Below are positions 12,882 through 26,100 of a stretch of DNA of 64,000 bases, piece by piece. The stretch is taken from positions 13,147,501 through 13,211,500 of the forward strand of contig CM065184.1 of assembly GCA_033026295.1 (NCBI GenBank). Direction: 5' to 3'. Below the pieces are notes generated by a model that saw nothing but the letters and a program-made list of their open reading frames with translations, ran no database searches and was not told the DNA's origin. Position numbers and translations under genes: made by a program. Positions within the stretch are counted from its first letter, which is position 1, and every line of letters starts with the position of its first letter. This DNA is from Channa striata (Eukaryota > Chordata > Actinopteri > Anabantiformes > Channidae).

Positions 12882-12901
12882 GTGTGTGTGTGTGTGTGTG
12901 T
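12882..12901. repeat. (GT)n microsatellite
   Basis: An uninterrupted GT tract of about 20 bases downstream of hmx3. Confidence 0.9.
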
Positions 12902-13087
12902 AATTACATTTTTTTTAGGGGTTTTCTGCGTAAAAGTGAAATTTTTAAGCTCGTGGCGACAAAATGTTTAAAACAAGTGTTTAACAGAAGACTGCCCCAT
13001 CTGTCCTCCTCTGGTAATATCTGCACCACTGCTGCATGCAAAAACAAAGACATACAAAAACGTGTTAAAATGTAAGGAATAGCCTCC

Positions 13088-13094
13088 ATTTATT
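13088..13094 (-). terminator. candidate distal hmx3 polyadenylation signal
   Basis: The plus strand reads atttatt, which is AATAAAT on the minus strand, about 960 bases beyond the hmx3 stop. A nearer AATAAA on the minus strand exists near 13955. Which one is used cannot be told from sequence. The AT-rich interval 13080-14054 is probably 3' UTR. Confidence 0.4.
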
Positions 13095-13619
13095 TCACAA
13101 TATGGTTCAGCAATACAATATCAAAACGTTGTTACTGTACAAAGGTGAAGCACCCCTCCCTGCGCCTCTTTAAATATATACATTTACATATTTTGTACAC
13201 CAGTGTCGTCGATATTTTTGCGCTCCTGTTAGAAAAGCTCACGCTTGTGCTTGAAGGACGGGTCCGTGTGGCGGGTACAAGAGTGAGAACCACTAAAACT
13301 AAACGTAAAGCTACATGGATATTTTACAGTTGAAAGTGTCCTGATTGTCCCCCGTCAAGCGCTTTAAATACCAAAAAAAAAAAAGGGGGAATATTACAAC
13401 AAAGTCTGCTCAGTATTCCACCGTAACTAGATGACAAAAAATAAACCTGTCTGCAGTTTCGTGGATTCATTCATTCGCATCACACAGTCACGGTATTGCA
13501 CATCATCATGTTATCAGTTCCGGAAAGGTAAATTAAAGATGAAAAAAATATAAAAGAGTGTTAGATGATAAGCAGGCCCGCGCCTTTAGGTTGCCAGTTT
13601 TTGTAAACATGGTGATGTC

Positions 13620-13663
13620 TTGTTTTTTTTTGTTGTTGTTGTTTGTTTGTTTGTTTGTTTTTG
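13620..13663. repeat. T-rich simple repeat (TTG/TTTG)n
   Basis: A T run followed by TTG and TTTG units, within the probable hmx3 3' UTR. Confidence 0.85.
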
Positions 13664-13797
13664 TACATCACACAGACTTTCTTTGTCCAGCAACAGTCAA
13701 TGTGTAAAATTATAGGGGGGAATTTATAAAAAAATAAAAATGGAAATAAAACTTATCAGGCTGTATAAGCGGCTGGGATCCTGAGATGACCGTTTCA

Positions 13798-13827
13798 CAT
13801 AATAATAATAATAATAATAATAATAAC
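13798..13827. repeat. (ATA)n trinucleotide repeat
   Basis: About ten ATA/TAA units in the probable hmx3 3' UTR. Confidence 0.9.
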
Positions 13828-14054
13828 TAACAATAATGATAATATAAAACATGGGTTTGAATTGTCTGATCATGTGTAAACGGCACGCACCTTTACGGAA
13901 AATGACAATATATTTGCCAACATAGGTCCATTTAGGCCTGACAGTGAGTCTCTTTTATTTTGTTTCTTCATTCTGTCAGTTGTACAAAAATATTTAGTCT
14001 TTTTTTTAACTCGATTTTGGAACAACAACTTAAGGCCGTAAAGCTGCTGTGTGT

Positions 14055-15814
14055 TCAAACCGGTCTGAGCAGCGGCACTGAAGTGACGATGGGGTGGGAG
14101 TAGTAGACCCCGGGGTGCGGGAAGGTGAGCAGCGGCTGGCTCACGGGCACGTTGGCAGCGGCGCCTCCGCTCTCTGACGCCGAGTTCTCGTGGTAGAGGA
14201 TGGGGACCCGGACTATCCTCTGCGCTGCGGCGTGGCTCAGGTTGGCGGCCTCCAGCTCCGCGGCCAGCTGCCTTTTCCACTTGTTCCTCCGGTTCTGGAA
14301 CCAGATCTTCACCTGAGTCTCTGTCAGGTGGAGGGACGCCGCCAGACCGGCCCGCTCCGAGCTGCTCAGGTAGCGCTTCATGTCGAAGGTGGACTCCAGC
14401 TGGAACACCTGGCTCCGGGAGAAAACCGTGCGCGTCTTCTTCTTGCGGCACGGCTTCTTGTCCTCGTCCCTCTTCTTCCACTCCTCCAGCTCGTCTTTTT
14501 TGGCTTCTTCTGTGTCGCTCTCCTCCAGGATTATTTCATCGCCGCTTTTGTTGTTGTTGTGCTCGTCGTCCTCTTCGTCGTCTTTGGTGTCGGGCTCGGA
14601 TTTGAGAACCAGGTCTGGAGAGTCTCTGTCCGTGCCCGAGGTTGGAGAGGAGTCTCTGGCTCCTGGTTTCTCGTTGACTGAAATGTAGACACAGGGACAT
14701 GTGGTCATAAACACTGGGGCCTGATGCTGTGTGTTATTACAGCCTGTTGATACACGGCAGCCTGTGGGGCTTTGGGAAATGCTATATGGTTATTAACATG
14801 CCAGAAAAATGACTTGCTGCTAGAAATGAACCATTTTTAAAGCTAGAAATGACTGACAGCAACTTATGCAAATATACTGTTTACCCCAGTGAAAGCACTT
14901 GCATTACAATATATTTCTACAGATTTTATTGAAACAAAGCCGGATTTAACAATCCCTCTTCTAAAATGACTAAAATGCTTCCAAAACCTTTTTTCTTTGC
15001 GTGAAAACACGGCACTGAGATCCTTTTTTAAATCCCACACAAACACGCAGATAAAACACTGTCAGTGGCCGAGCCTCTGGGGTAAGATGTTCACCGGGAG
15101 CGTCCAAAGACAAATCAAAAGCACGCTGCGCATCGTCACCCTCATCCCAGGATTTGATGATGTCTACTTCATTTTATGCACGGTGTGTCACTTTATTGAT
15201 CTATTATCCTGTCGTGGCATAACAATATAGGCCTTCATAGAGGACAAGGCATCATATCACCGTAGGCTCTGTGGTGCAGTAAAGGCAGAGTTATTATTTG
15301 CTATCACCAAAACGCACAAAATCCACTTTTATGGAGCAGGGGAGAGAAGTGTTAAGACTAGTCGCCGACAAAATATTATGTGTCGAGCTGCACGTTTCTG
15401 GAAGATCCTATGATAAATGTAATTTTAAAAGATAACGGAGTCTTCTCTTTTAATGATTAAGACATCAACACACTCCCGTGCACTGTGCTCTGTCTGCACC
15501 CATGTTGTCTCTCTTGGCGTCTTACCTTCGGTTCTGAGCAGGTGGGCGGAGGAGCTGATGGTGTAGGGGTACCACCACGCCGAGGTGCGCTCCAGGTAGT
15601 GAGCCGGCAGACTGAACCTCTGTGCAGGCAGGTCAAAGCGTGGAAAGTTGAACTCTCCGACTTGGGAAAGAGAAAATCCCCCCTCTAAGGCCGCCTTTGT
15701 GGCTGCCACCACGGGCTTGGGTTTGGACGGTTTGCTATCACAGTTCAGCAGGTTCTTGATGAAGAAAGGAGATTCCTTGGCCGAAGCGCACGTCTCTTGC
15801 GTTGTTTCTGGCAT
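14055..15814 (-). CDS. hmx3: Hmx3 homeobox transcription factor
   Basis: Exons 15526-15814 and 14055-14677 on the minus strand join in phase 1 into 303 residues. The donor is GAAG|gtaag. The acceptor is tttcag at 14678-14679. I chose the ATG at 15814 because it gives MPETTQ, like the MPEP start of mammalian HMX3, rather than the in-frame ATG 33 bases upstream. Exon 1 carries KESPFFIKNLL, the HMX3 stretch AHYLERTSAWWYPYT and FSLSQVGEFNFPRF. Exon 2 has RDSSPTSGTDRDSP, an acidic block with DEIILEESDTEEAKK, and the homeodomain (about residues 175-234) with VFQLESTFDMKRYLSSSERA and KIWFQNRRNKWKRQ. The C-terminus ends VTSVPLLRPV, as in mammals. The family product is a nuclear DNA-binding protein needed for otic vesicle, lateral line and some interneurons, acting partly redundantly with Hmx2. 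Symbol hmx3 or hmx3a depends on species nomenclature. Confidence 0.97.
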
Positions 15815-16380
15815 GGCTGTGGTTGCGGTCTGGACGCAGAGAACCACGGAAGCAGGAATTGCCCAACAAATAAACGTGAGACCGACTTAAAAAACCGACG
15901 ATGTCCTGACTACGGAAACTCCCTGTTACTCTTCTCGGCGCGTTTACGCGTGGACTGGATTTCGCCGGCCGCAGAGCGCGTCGAAACATACGTCCCTCAA
16001 AGCTAGAAAACTAACGAAACAAAATGTTCAAGAGGCAAAAAACGTGCAGGATCACAGAGATGTCTCATTCTCTTTTGTCAAAACGTAACGTGTGTCCACC
16101 GTGTCAGTCAGTCTGGCGTCTGATGCTAATGATGAAATAAAAATGTCATCCAAGTTAAATGCGGAAAGTATAGGCGATTGGGCATGTACAATGGCAAATG
16201 GGATTAAGGGAGAGACGGCGAGAGAGAGAGAGAGAGAGAGGGGAGGGAGAGAGGGAGGAAGAGAGAGAGAGAGAGAGAGAGCATCCTCCCCTCTGTGCGC
16301 TCTGGCTGCGGGCGGTGCGCGCTCGCCTGTTATTGGTCTCATATAGTCCCAATTAGGCAGCAAATGAACACAAGGCTGTT
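15815..16380 (-). promoter_or_regulatory. hmx3 5' UTR and proximal promoter region
   Basis: This is the interval upstream of the hmx3 start codon. It contains a long purine tract on the plus strand (GA)n at about 16220-16281, which reads as CT-rich on the transcribed strand. Beyond the tract are ttattgg (16328-16334) and cccaattagg (near 16349). GA/CT tracts close to promoters are common in vertebrates. No start site is evident. Confidence 0.35.
16220..16281. repeat. (GA)n purine tract
   Basis: An imperfect GA repeat of about 62 bases with GGGAGG interruptions, immediately upstream of hmx3. Confidence 0.9.
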
Positions 16381-19300
16381 AGCGGCCAAAAAAAGAACAA
16401 GCAGCCCAACTCTCGACTAACGTCACATTCAGACCCAGGAGTGACAGCAGCGGGGTTTTTAGTCTGCGGATCTACTTTTACTCAGGCTGCAGGTGTCTGA
16501 CGGACTTTGTAGAAAATTCTGCCAAAGACGTAGATTTACGCGGCGGTAGAAAACGTTTAAACTGCGTAACTGTATTTAGAGGCATTTATCAAACGCATGA
16601 ATGCGCAGGCCCAAAGTCTGTCCTAATCATAAATAAATAAATAAATATTAGATATCAAAGGCCTTGAGGTGGCGTTTCCTGTGAGTCTTCAAACCACTAC
16701 TACCACTGTTCAGTAGCACATGATACTCCCACTGTCATCCAATAATAATATCGAACTAAATAGTTAAAAAGTATCGTAATGGCATTTATTTATTCATTTT
16801 TAATAAAATAGTTCATTTCATTTCTGGAGTGTTAAATGTTTATTTGAAGTGGCCGCCTTCACGTGTCTTCTGCTAAATAGCCCCGATCAAATAGTCCCCA
16901 TATTTTAGCCTCTAAGTCACAATTTGAAAAAGGCCTGAGATCATGCTGCAGCTACTCGACATGTCACCAATGGGCGATTAGATTCATATTTCTAATTTAT
17001 TGATTTTCAGCGAGGCCACTTCCACAAAGTCCGCGTATCGTACTATTCATTTATTCCTCCCTAATCGATTTGGTTAATTCATCCCTCAGATTGCACTCTT
17101 TGTAACTGTGCTAAGTATATTCACTCATTGATATTAATTGACTTGTTAAAAAGCAGTCCGTTGGTCGCAGTCTGCCGCGGAGGAAGAACGGGGAGGCAGC
17201 GCCCTCTGTGGGTCGTGGGGGTGAAATGCAAGTGTGTGTTCACGTTTGTTTTAATCACACTGTGGTGAGATTTCACCATGATGTTACAACACGGGCAGTT
17301 ACCTCCAATGCAAGTACTCCACAAGGCAAACCACTAACTCACAGGCTAGAATTTAGGAATTTGCTTAATTTTGGATTTATGGCGTTTAAAAAAAGAAGTG
17401 GTTAAACTGAAAATCCCAGGAATTACTGGGAAGAAACTAATTTTCATAGGCACTAAGAAGCTTTTTACTTGCATCATGTGTGTTTGAAATCACACATGTG
17501 ACCTACCTGACTCATATCACAATCATCTTCTGTTTTGTGAAAAAATACTCACATTAGCCACGTGACATTCAAGTCATTCAGGTGTCAGGTGAAGGTTGTC
17601 CTCAGTCCCATGGTGGTTTGTTTTTCCACACGCAGTCACGTCCGTGTAATTAACACGTGTTATTCATTTAGTGAGCTGCTCGAGTGAAGATATCATGTCA
17701 CGGTCATGTAATTACCACCTTTTTTACATGTTCATCATCTGAGGTGGACAGCTCTTTAGAAGGGGAGGCCTGAATCTTCCTAATCAGACTTAATTTTTTT
17801 GTAATGGTAGTTTGGTTTGCAAATTGTATATTAAAGACTATATTAAATCAAGTACCAGTAAAAATGTGGATACCAGAGCTCTCCAGCACCAGGGTGTAGT
17901 ATTAAAATAATTTTACTATTTGTCAGTAAATGGAAAGTTATACTCTGGAGCATTTATATTATTTATACGCTCCTCGACACTATGGAAAGCAAAGAAGGAA
18001 CTAAGTCTAGACATTCTGGTTGGTTGGCATTATCAAATAGCTTGGGAAGTACAAAAATCATTTTTAACAACTATGGAAATCTAGTTACTGTATATTTTTA
18101 TCTATTGTTTCATCAGTGGCTACTCATTAATCCCACATTTTATCAAACAGTGGTTGATTCTAACATGCTAATGAAAATTTTCTCACATTTTAAAATAATA
18201 TAATTGTCAGAAATTCTTACCCAAAATACTAAAAGTAAAAGTTGTAAAATGAAAAAAAGGAAGTTGCATATACCGCTATGATGTTTGAGTATTTCCTGCA
18301 GTACTTTCGCTGATAACTTCGTCATACTTCATTTTTAGGAGCCTGGTGCATAATATTTGTGATGTGGCACAGAGACTTATTATCTAACATCTGACATCTT
18401 CAACTGTCTCTCTGCTTTTGTTAGTGTGTGTGTACGTGTGTTTGGGGGTTAATATCAAAGATAAATGTACAATTTATTTATTTATTTATTAATATACACA
18501 GGAGTCACAGTTTTTTAAAAAAGAAGGCGGAGGATCGGTTTAGATATTATTACTCCTACCTTAACTTTGCTTTAAATCTTGGGTAAAAGTGAGTTTTAGG
18601 TATTTGTCACATTTGCTTGGTTATGTTTTTGAGAAGAAGAAAGAAGAACAGAGATTGCCACGGAGTGCACCATAAATACTTCTTACAGTGTTTTACAGTG
18701 CTGACAGTTGAACATGCTTAACTGAGGAGAATAAGAGCACAAACATTAAAATAAGCGGTACAAACTAAGATCCTGTAGTTCATACTATAAAAAAAGACAC
18801 AGTTCATATTATGCATTGATTAGAAACATGCAGTAGACAGCACCCAGAGGCCATATAGGCCTTCAGAATGCTCCATAAGTCTATTTTTGTTGCTCCTCCG
18901 GTAGGTTACTGTGACTTTTATATTATTTATTTCAAAGCACACAGATATTGATTATTTCACAAGGAAAAATGACAAATGGCAGGAGGGAATGACACCGTCA
19001 GCAGGTTCTATTAAAGAAATGATAGTGTTGCTCGTGGTTTGTTAAAAGGTCCAGTTTAGATACTTTATAGGTTTACATCCATCATCTTCTAATGACCTAT
19101 TTGATGAAAAACACGCGCTCTGGTGACAACAGCCCTGTGCAGCCAACTTCGCTTTGTAATTGCTCCCATATTAAATATAGATTTTTGTTTTGATATCTTG
19201 TGAGAATTCCTTTCTGTGGGTCAGAATTGTGATGAAAGACGTGGATACAATGGCAAAAGCTCAGAGGGAGAGAAAACTAGAGAATGGGGAAAATAGGTGG

Positions 19301-19502
19301 TTATGATATTTTGTAGGTAAAACTGAGTTTGTTACTTTGAATTCGAAACAGCAATAGAGGAAGAATCAGACTTTTTTTAAAAGTAAAAAAAAAAAAACTG
19401 CAATTTAAAGATACACAGTTGCAGGTAATACTGGTAGGTAATGTTTAGAATTGTTTCAAATATGTGCTGCAGGTATGAAAGTACTCCTAATCCATCTATA
19501 TA

Positions 19503-19745
19503 CACTCACTGGCCACTTTATTAGGTACACCTGTACATTCTAATACAATCCAATACAGCAGCTCTGCCATGAATTCTGATTTTACAAGGCTCTAATTTGT
19601 CAGTTTTTAAGTTGGAACTCTCACAAAGGCGATAATTCTAATATGTGTTTATGACTGATTACAAGAGGAGGTGCTTCTAATGTATTGGCCCAACCATTCA
19701 TTTTAAACATGGTGCCCAAAAAAATTAGAACCATCTCTTATTCAC
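19503..19745 (+). repeat. interspersed repeat with TTTATTAGGTACACC terminus, copy 1
   Basis: It begins cactggccactttattaggt followed by acacctgt. This string recurs in reverse orientation at about 44295-44330. Behind the terminus both copies share caatccaat and, further in, a stretch near tttgtcagtttttaagttgg with aaaggcgat. The terminal string is one I associate with an abundant teleost mobile-element family. The copy is too degraded to carry a coding frame and the class is uncertain. Confidence 0.6.
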
Positions 19746-21311
19746 TTTCACATGCATTCATGACTTGACTGCCTTTTAGGATTGTAGTAGATCAAAGTGA
19801 ATCATTTTTAGAAATGTATTTATTTTTAGTAGTAGATTAATCTTTGGTAACGCATAATATGTATTAAGAAATGTTGTGCAAAATCTCAATCTGTGATGTA
19901 AAGTACCTAAAGTAGTAGTAAAAATGGAAGTGTGCTTCTTTCATAAAGTACCTAATACCTAAATTACCTAAAACTGTGCTTTAGTGCAGCATGTAACACC
20001 AATGGGCCTCAGCCTAGTTTAGGAATCAGGAAACTGAGGAAAAACGTTTCGTCCATCTCAGTAAGACTGTGGATCACGTGCTGCTGTGTTTCTGTTGTTA
20101 CGATACAATCTAATAGTTCAAAATGACTCTGATTTAGATAAGCACGGAGGTCACCAGATGAAACACTCTCAATGCTTTTCACCCATGACTCGAGTGGTTT
20201 TCACCTGGTATGAGGAATTGAAATAGACCGCTTGCAAGGAATCCTGTTGGACAAGAAGATTTTAGTGTCAACCTACATCCACACAGACAACACCATTTAT
20301 TGCTGAAACATGTCCACCCTGTGTTCCTTTTTGCACTTTTAACTGGACACTCCTGCTGGGACGCGCCATTAAACCAGCGAAGGCCACACTGAGATTGTTT
20401 AGATTTAAGTATTGCATTTAACTTATAAAGGAATTGGTGGCCCTCCACTGACCCGGCAAGCTTTAATTGGGATTGTGCAGGTATTGATTGCAAGTGGCCA
20501 GGCGAATCTTGAATTACAGCCTGATTAGCTTTTACTCGGGCCCTTGCACCAGCCAATCGAAGGAGCTCAATGTCATTCAGGTTGGAACACTTCAGCGGCC
20601 ACTTGACTTGAGGGAATCTTGTTGCTTTCTGTGTAAACAGGAAACAACGTGTATTTAAGATGAAGATGGCAGCCCTCCTGGCAGATGTACATCAAGTCGG
20701 GGGCTATAATATTCCCTTAGTGTGTTATTGTTTACTCTTCAAAATAATTTGACTACATCTTGCTAAGCATGCAGCTGAGGAGATGGATATGGACACATTG
20801 TCTCTCCGCCTCATTTTATCACTTGCTTTATTGTTTCCCAGCAAAGAAGATGACCTCTGTAAGGTTTGGATGGAAACAGTCATAAGAGCGATGTAGCTCT
20901 TTTTCTCTATTACGAGCAGCTTCATCTGAGCCCTCGAGGCACCTAGCCTTGATATCCACCCTCTGTACGTCCCAAAACTCTGCCCTGGATCGTCAGCTTT
21001 TATCCAGCCTGCCTGCATGTGTCATTACAACTCGGTAATCTGGAGAGGGCAACAGAAAAGTTCTCATCAGTGTCAGCCTGAGATATAGATATGGGCCCGG
21101 TAACAAATGGCCAAATGCACAGGCAGCAGAGCAGACCATCAATAAAGCAATTTCTTGTGTCATAACAGGCACGCTTTTTCTAAAGCCAACCTTTCAAAAC
21201 TTTTCCCTCTGCAAATCGCTGCAGCCCCACCATTAGAGTCCTGCCTTGTGAATTTAATGGATTCCGTACAAATAATATTCCACCATAATGGAAAAGGTTG
21301 AAGTCACTGAA

Positions 21312-21840
21312 GACAGATGAAGTCATAAACACGTATAATTGAGAATCAAAGACCGATAAATTTTAAACTGCTATCCATTTTCTCTTTTTAGATGATGATC
21401 TATGTCAGCCTGGCTCCAGGAAAATGGAAGAGATTATGGGGGAAAATTATAACAATAAATTTTCTAAACATACACCTTGATTATGCTTCGATTTTTTGGA
21501 GGGGTACAGGGCGAGGGAGGGGGTTTGAAAGAAGGCTGGGATTGCTGAAAGCTTGCTGGCTAAATGGCACCATAAAATAGGTTCCCCTGCTCTTTTGCCT
21601 GCTGAGCGGAGGCATGCCTGGAGGTGTGATTTTCACCCCTTTAATGGGGGAAATGAATTGTGTAATTTATTGCAAACGTGCACACAGTGAGATTAGATCA
21701 GCATATCCCATCAAAGGAACAACAATCAATCAGCCTCTAGTTAACAGCATGAAACACATAAACCAGGGCACCTAATGGCTTTCCAATTTAACAGATTGAT
21801 AGACTTATCCGGTCCTAAGGGATGAATTAAGAAAACCGGG
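21312..21840. promoter_or_regulatory. duplicated non-coding element, copy B (upstream of hmx3)
   Basis: This is the partner of 9708-10255. Matching segments in the same order and orientation: gacagatgaagt at 21312 with cgataaat near 21353; the 41-base core 21455-21495 (ataaattttctaa ... gattatgcttcgatttt); aaatgaattg ... gtaatttattg at about 21651-21672; and taatggctttccaat with gatagact and aattaagaaaa at about 21773-21835. It lies about 5.5-6 kb upstream of the hmx3 start codon, on the same side of hmx3 as copy A is of hmx2. Confidence 0.75.
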
Positions 21841-22899
21841 TACTTTCACACAGGCACTGGCACTTTTGACAGGACCCCAGCTTACTTACCATCCTCACTC
21901 CTAAATATAAGGATATGGTTAACATGAAAATAAAGAAAGTCAGATTTCCCGATTCTTTTCTCCACCCCCCCTTTCTGTTTGAGAAAGCACTCCAAAGCTG
22001 ATTTGTTATTCAGATGAGGCAGGAGTGGAAGTGTGTCAGATGTGGAGAATGGGCTCATTTTAATGACCTGATTATCGCGGGTCATTTGGAACTGTGAAAT
22101 CAAGGGAGCTATTCAAAGCCACTTAACAATATCTAAATGTGACCCGGGTGACCCATTCGACCAAGAATGTAGTGTACGAGCTTGAAAATATTAAAGGATT
22201 GGTTTGACACTCTGGGAAATACGCTTATTGGCTTTCATGTCAAGACTTAAATGAGAAAATGTATATTATACTTGCACTTGGCTTGGCCCGTTGGCAGAAA
22301 ATTGACACTTTTTAAGCTCACAAAAACATGTAATATGTTTCATCAATACAAAAACCTATAAAACTGTGTCATTTTATAGAGGTATATGTAACAGACAGAC
22401 AGTTATTTGTGCGAGGCACAAAGAAAACTCCTCATTTAAATACAGTGTTTTTAGGATATGCTGTTTGGAGCATACACAACCCAAAACAAGCTTTGTCAGT
22501 AAATCTTTACACTAAACTGGAAACACAAAGTAAAAGATTTGACTGAAGAAATTCTGAAGAACAGTAAAGAATTACCTATTGATACGGTATATTTAGCTTG
22601 GACAAAGACATTTAGTGACTTTAACTCTTCAAACAGCAAAAGCCATCCAGTGGGCCCGGAACCAGATGAGGTTAACTAGCTGTGCCATCTCTGCTAAGCT
22701 TTGCTAAGAACAGTGAGCCAGTGTAATGCACACTTAGTGTCACCATTTTATCTTGTACATGTCCACAGAGGCAGGTGATCTCTGTGTCACTGCATAATTG
22801 AGGAGCTGTTTGTATCAAGGATGAGATCTAGAGAGGAATGAGAAAGTGTTACGCTAGATTCCCCATCACCAGATCAGACAAACCAGGCCCCGAGTGACA

Positions 22900-23140
22900 C
22901 GAGAACCAGACCACCAGCCTCTGTGGCTGACGTGTACCCTCCACTGCAATATGACAAGTGAGATAATTTGAAGGGCTGCAGGCCTTGACTTGGCCACTTC
23001 AAGAAATGGATTGGGATTCAGCTCGTGGGCTGGAAGTGAGCCGAAATTGATTACCAATGGATCAATTTATTGGCTAATGAATAAGAGCCCATTACTAACC
23101 AATCAAAACTAATAGCACTATAAATGCCTCTTTGTTACTG
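22900..23140. promoter_or_regulatory. candidate conserved non-coding element
   Basis: A compact block with caagtg (near 22952) and its complement cacttcaag (near 22995), both close to NK-type CAAGTG cores, followed by several ATTA, CAAT and TTATTGG sites up to 23110. Regulatory function is inferred from motif content and position only. Confidence 0.3.
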
Positions 23141-26100
23141 CTCTTCCATCAGCTTAGTGGAAAACCAGCTATTTGACATGCAGGAGGATCAATGTTGCAA
23201 AACTGAAGAGGGTAACAGGAAATACCAAAATACAAAACCAGAACAAGACTATTTAACTCAACAAGCACCTCAGTGTGCAGGTCAAAGTACAGAATTTGTG
23301 CTCCTACTTGACTTTAATACTGGTATCCTTAATGTCAACGCAACTCCGATGACCCTCTTGTTTGGTCTGTGACTACAGCAAGTAGCACATGATCACAAGG
23401 AGCGGCCAAACACGACTGACCCCCCCCATTCATGAAAGACAGTAATGGGTGTTTGTTTGCTTTCCTTTCTGCCTCTCATGTCGTTGGGTAGTAAGAGTGC
23501 CATTACTGGGAGCTTATTAGTGTGGCTCTTTTGCAGTAGCTGTCAGTACTCTGTAATGAGAGGAAACTTGAGATCAGAGAGGCCTGCACACTCACACATA
23601 CACATTTAAACTGACATGAAGAAAAAATCTTTGTCAATTCCTTCAATGTTATGTATTTATTAAAATAGAATAAAGATACGTAAGTACATTTGGGTGAATA
23701 AGAATGGCAATGGCACTTTTTCCTGAAGATTAGGGACAGAACAATAGGCCACTTGGGTTTGGAATGAGACATTCAACATCGCATATGAGAAAAATAAAAA
23801 CAAATGTGGGAAACAGTTAAAAGCAACTCTCATGTCATCACCTTGTTTTTAATAATCAGAGCAGCAACAGCCAATCAGATACAAGGATTTAATCTACATC
23901 CTTGTGTACAGTGTTTTACAAAACATTGTGTTTTTCTTCAAACTGTACTTTTCATTTTTCTTCACTGTTATTTACTGTGTAAAATAAATAATTATTTATT
24001 TCTAGTACAGCATGAGAGAACATGTCCCTGACAGTGTGTGCTTACCTCTGTGTCTGAACTACAGTTCCAGTGTGTAGCGTCTACTTACAACCGGCTCAGA
24101 GACCCCTGTGGTTCTCTTTAATTTAGGCAGTTATAATAGGTTCTCAGAAATTGTATGAATAGCTTTTATTCTTACATTTGCAAGTATGAATAAAAGTGAA
24201 AAAAATAATTATTTTAACTAAAATGTAATTAATTTATTTGCATGTTGAAAATTGGCTCTGATGTCTGTAGAGGTTTGGCCATATAGCTATACATTCAGGT
24301 ATACTGTATATCTGCAGATAGATATACATATTTCATAGGGAACCAAGAATCAATATATTGCATTAAATAAATAATTAAATCGAAATAGTCTGAGTAATAT
24401 CATCATTTTCTTTCAGTTTAAGTAAAAATGGAAAACGTACATGACCATAGCTGGAACCAGCACCAATCCCTAATGGATCCCTCAACATTACTCTCTTAAT
24501 ACATCAACCATTCACAGCAGTCTTTGACAACTCTATCTTCCTCATGTCCTAACGCACCCAAAGTCCTCAGGGCACCTGGGAAAATTAACCATTTAATAGC
24601 AATAAATAACAGATTCTGACTCAAGGGGACTTCAAATCTGCCCCTTTCTTTTTCACCCACAAACACACAACAACACACACGCGCACACACACGTGCACAC
24701 ACACAGAGACTAGCCGAAAACTGCTGGATTAACAGAAAGGTTACTTGAATAACTGAAGTACATGTACTTTACATGGGTCAGTTGTAATTTGTGCTACTTC
24801 ATACTATACTTAAATGCTACTTACTTATGCAAAATGCTACATTTGATGCGTTAGTAATTATATTTAGACAACACATTTTGCTAATAATGACTCACACAGT
24901 AATTACATACTTAAATGTCAGTTCAAATACAGGCTTTTTTATATGCATTTCTAAACTGGAGTATTGCTATGTTTGCTTAAATTTACATTTAGTATTTTCT
25001 GCCACCTGCCTTAAAAGTGAACACACACACACACACAAAGACACTTTTATCAGGGGAAACGGGGATCAAACCGCCAACCCCACAGTTACAGAATGACCAG
25101 AGCCACCCTGCTTTCTTTATTAAGAGCGATTTGTACAAAACTAAGACGATTCTTTTTTTTTTTAATGCTGTTAAACCCACTGTTACATCCTGACATTTCT
25201 CTTTTCTGTCAATGCCCTGACCATTAGTGCCTTGTACCTCTTTCCTTTCTTCTCTCCTTCTTCTTCTCTGACAATGTATACTGTTACAGGCCCTTGTATT
25301 AGTCAAAATGGAGCATTGATTATTTGTAAAAACATAAGTGCAAATCAAATCAACATTGCACAGGGACAGATGAGAGCTGCCTACCTGTGCACACACAGGA
25401 AAAGGGGCAGTTATTGACCAATTGATTTGATGTGAAGGAAGGGCATTCTTTTTCCCGCTGTGGAAAACCCGCAACTGTAAGGTTAGCAATCACTCCTCCA
25501 CCTCACCTTTAACTACAACTACCTCTAACACCCAACTGTGTCCTCAATCTCCACTCCAACGGGCCCAGGTATGCAACTTTTCCGTCAGCACCGTTATGTA
25601 TTTGGCTTTCTATTTCACTTTAATAGGGGAGAAATTGGCAACATATTCTTTTACAGCCCCATGGCACCATTAGAAAGCCTGCTGTCATTTGGATTATTTA
25701 TGAAAAACTATTTCATGCTTACTTACATTTGCTGCTTATTTTCCCCCAGTGTGACCTGCAGCAGATTTAGCTTCATTTCGAAAGCCTTAAAGCCAATTCT
25801 TTATGTCTGCAGGTCAGCCTTCTCGATTGAGTTGAGATTGAAATACCAGTGTGTAGTGGGAAAGGTATGGCAAGAGGAAACCAATAGTCTTTTATTGTGC
25901 AGAGGGCTATACTAAAGAGAAAAGGAAGGGGATACTAAAAGAGGAGAAACGATAGAGGGGTGAAGCCGGGGGAACGAGGGTGATTTCTAGTTGGATATTG
26001 AACTGGAGACACCTGCAGAAATAAGAGGCAATGCAAAGGCAGCAACAAAAGTCGAGGAATGAATGGGCCACAAACATCCAGCTGCTCTAGAGCAGCAAAG

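Larger units (their letters stand above)
8100..13080. other. hmx2-hmx3 intergenic region
   Basis: No coding exon is supported. A GC-rich stretch at 8990-9150 reads as an alanine/glycine-rich open frame on the plus strand but shows no domain and no splice context, so it is not called. The block at 8580-8700 (tcattactgag, gattaagaattaattt) and the one at 10380-10740 have the even composition of conserved elements. Microsatellites occur at 8819-8851, 9951-10008, 12659-12674 and 12882-12901. The duplicated element at 9708-10255 is listed separately. Confidence 0.5.

Noticed and set aside
14190..14681. Long plus-strand open frame opposite hmx3 exon 2
   Set aside because: It is the antisense shadow of the homeodomain exon. 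Codon bias and conservation explain it.
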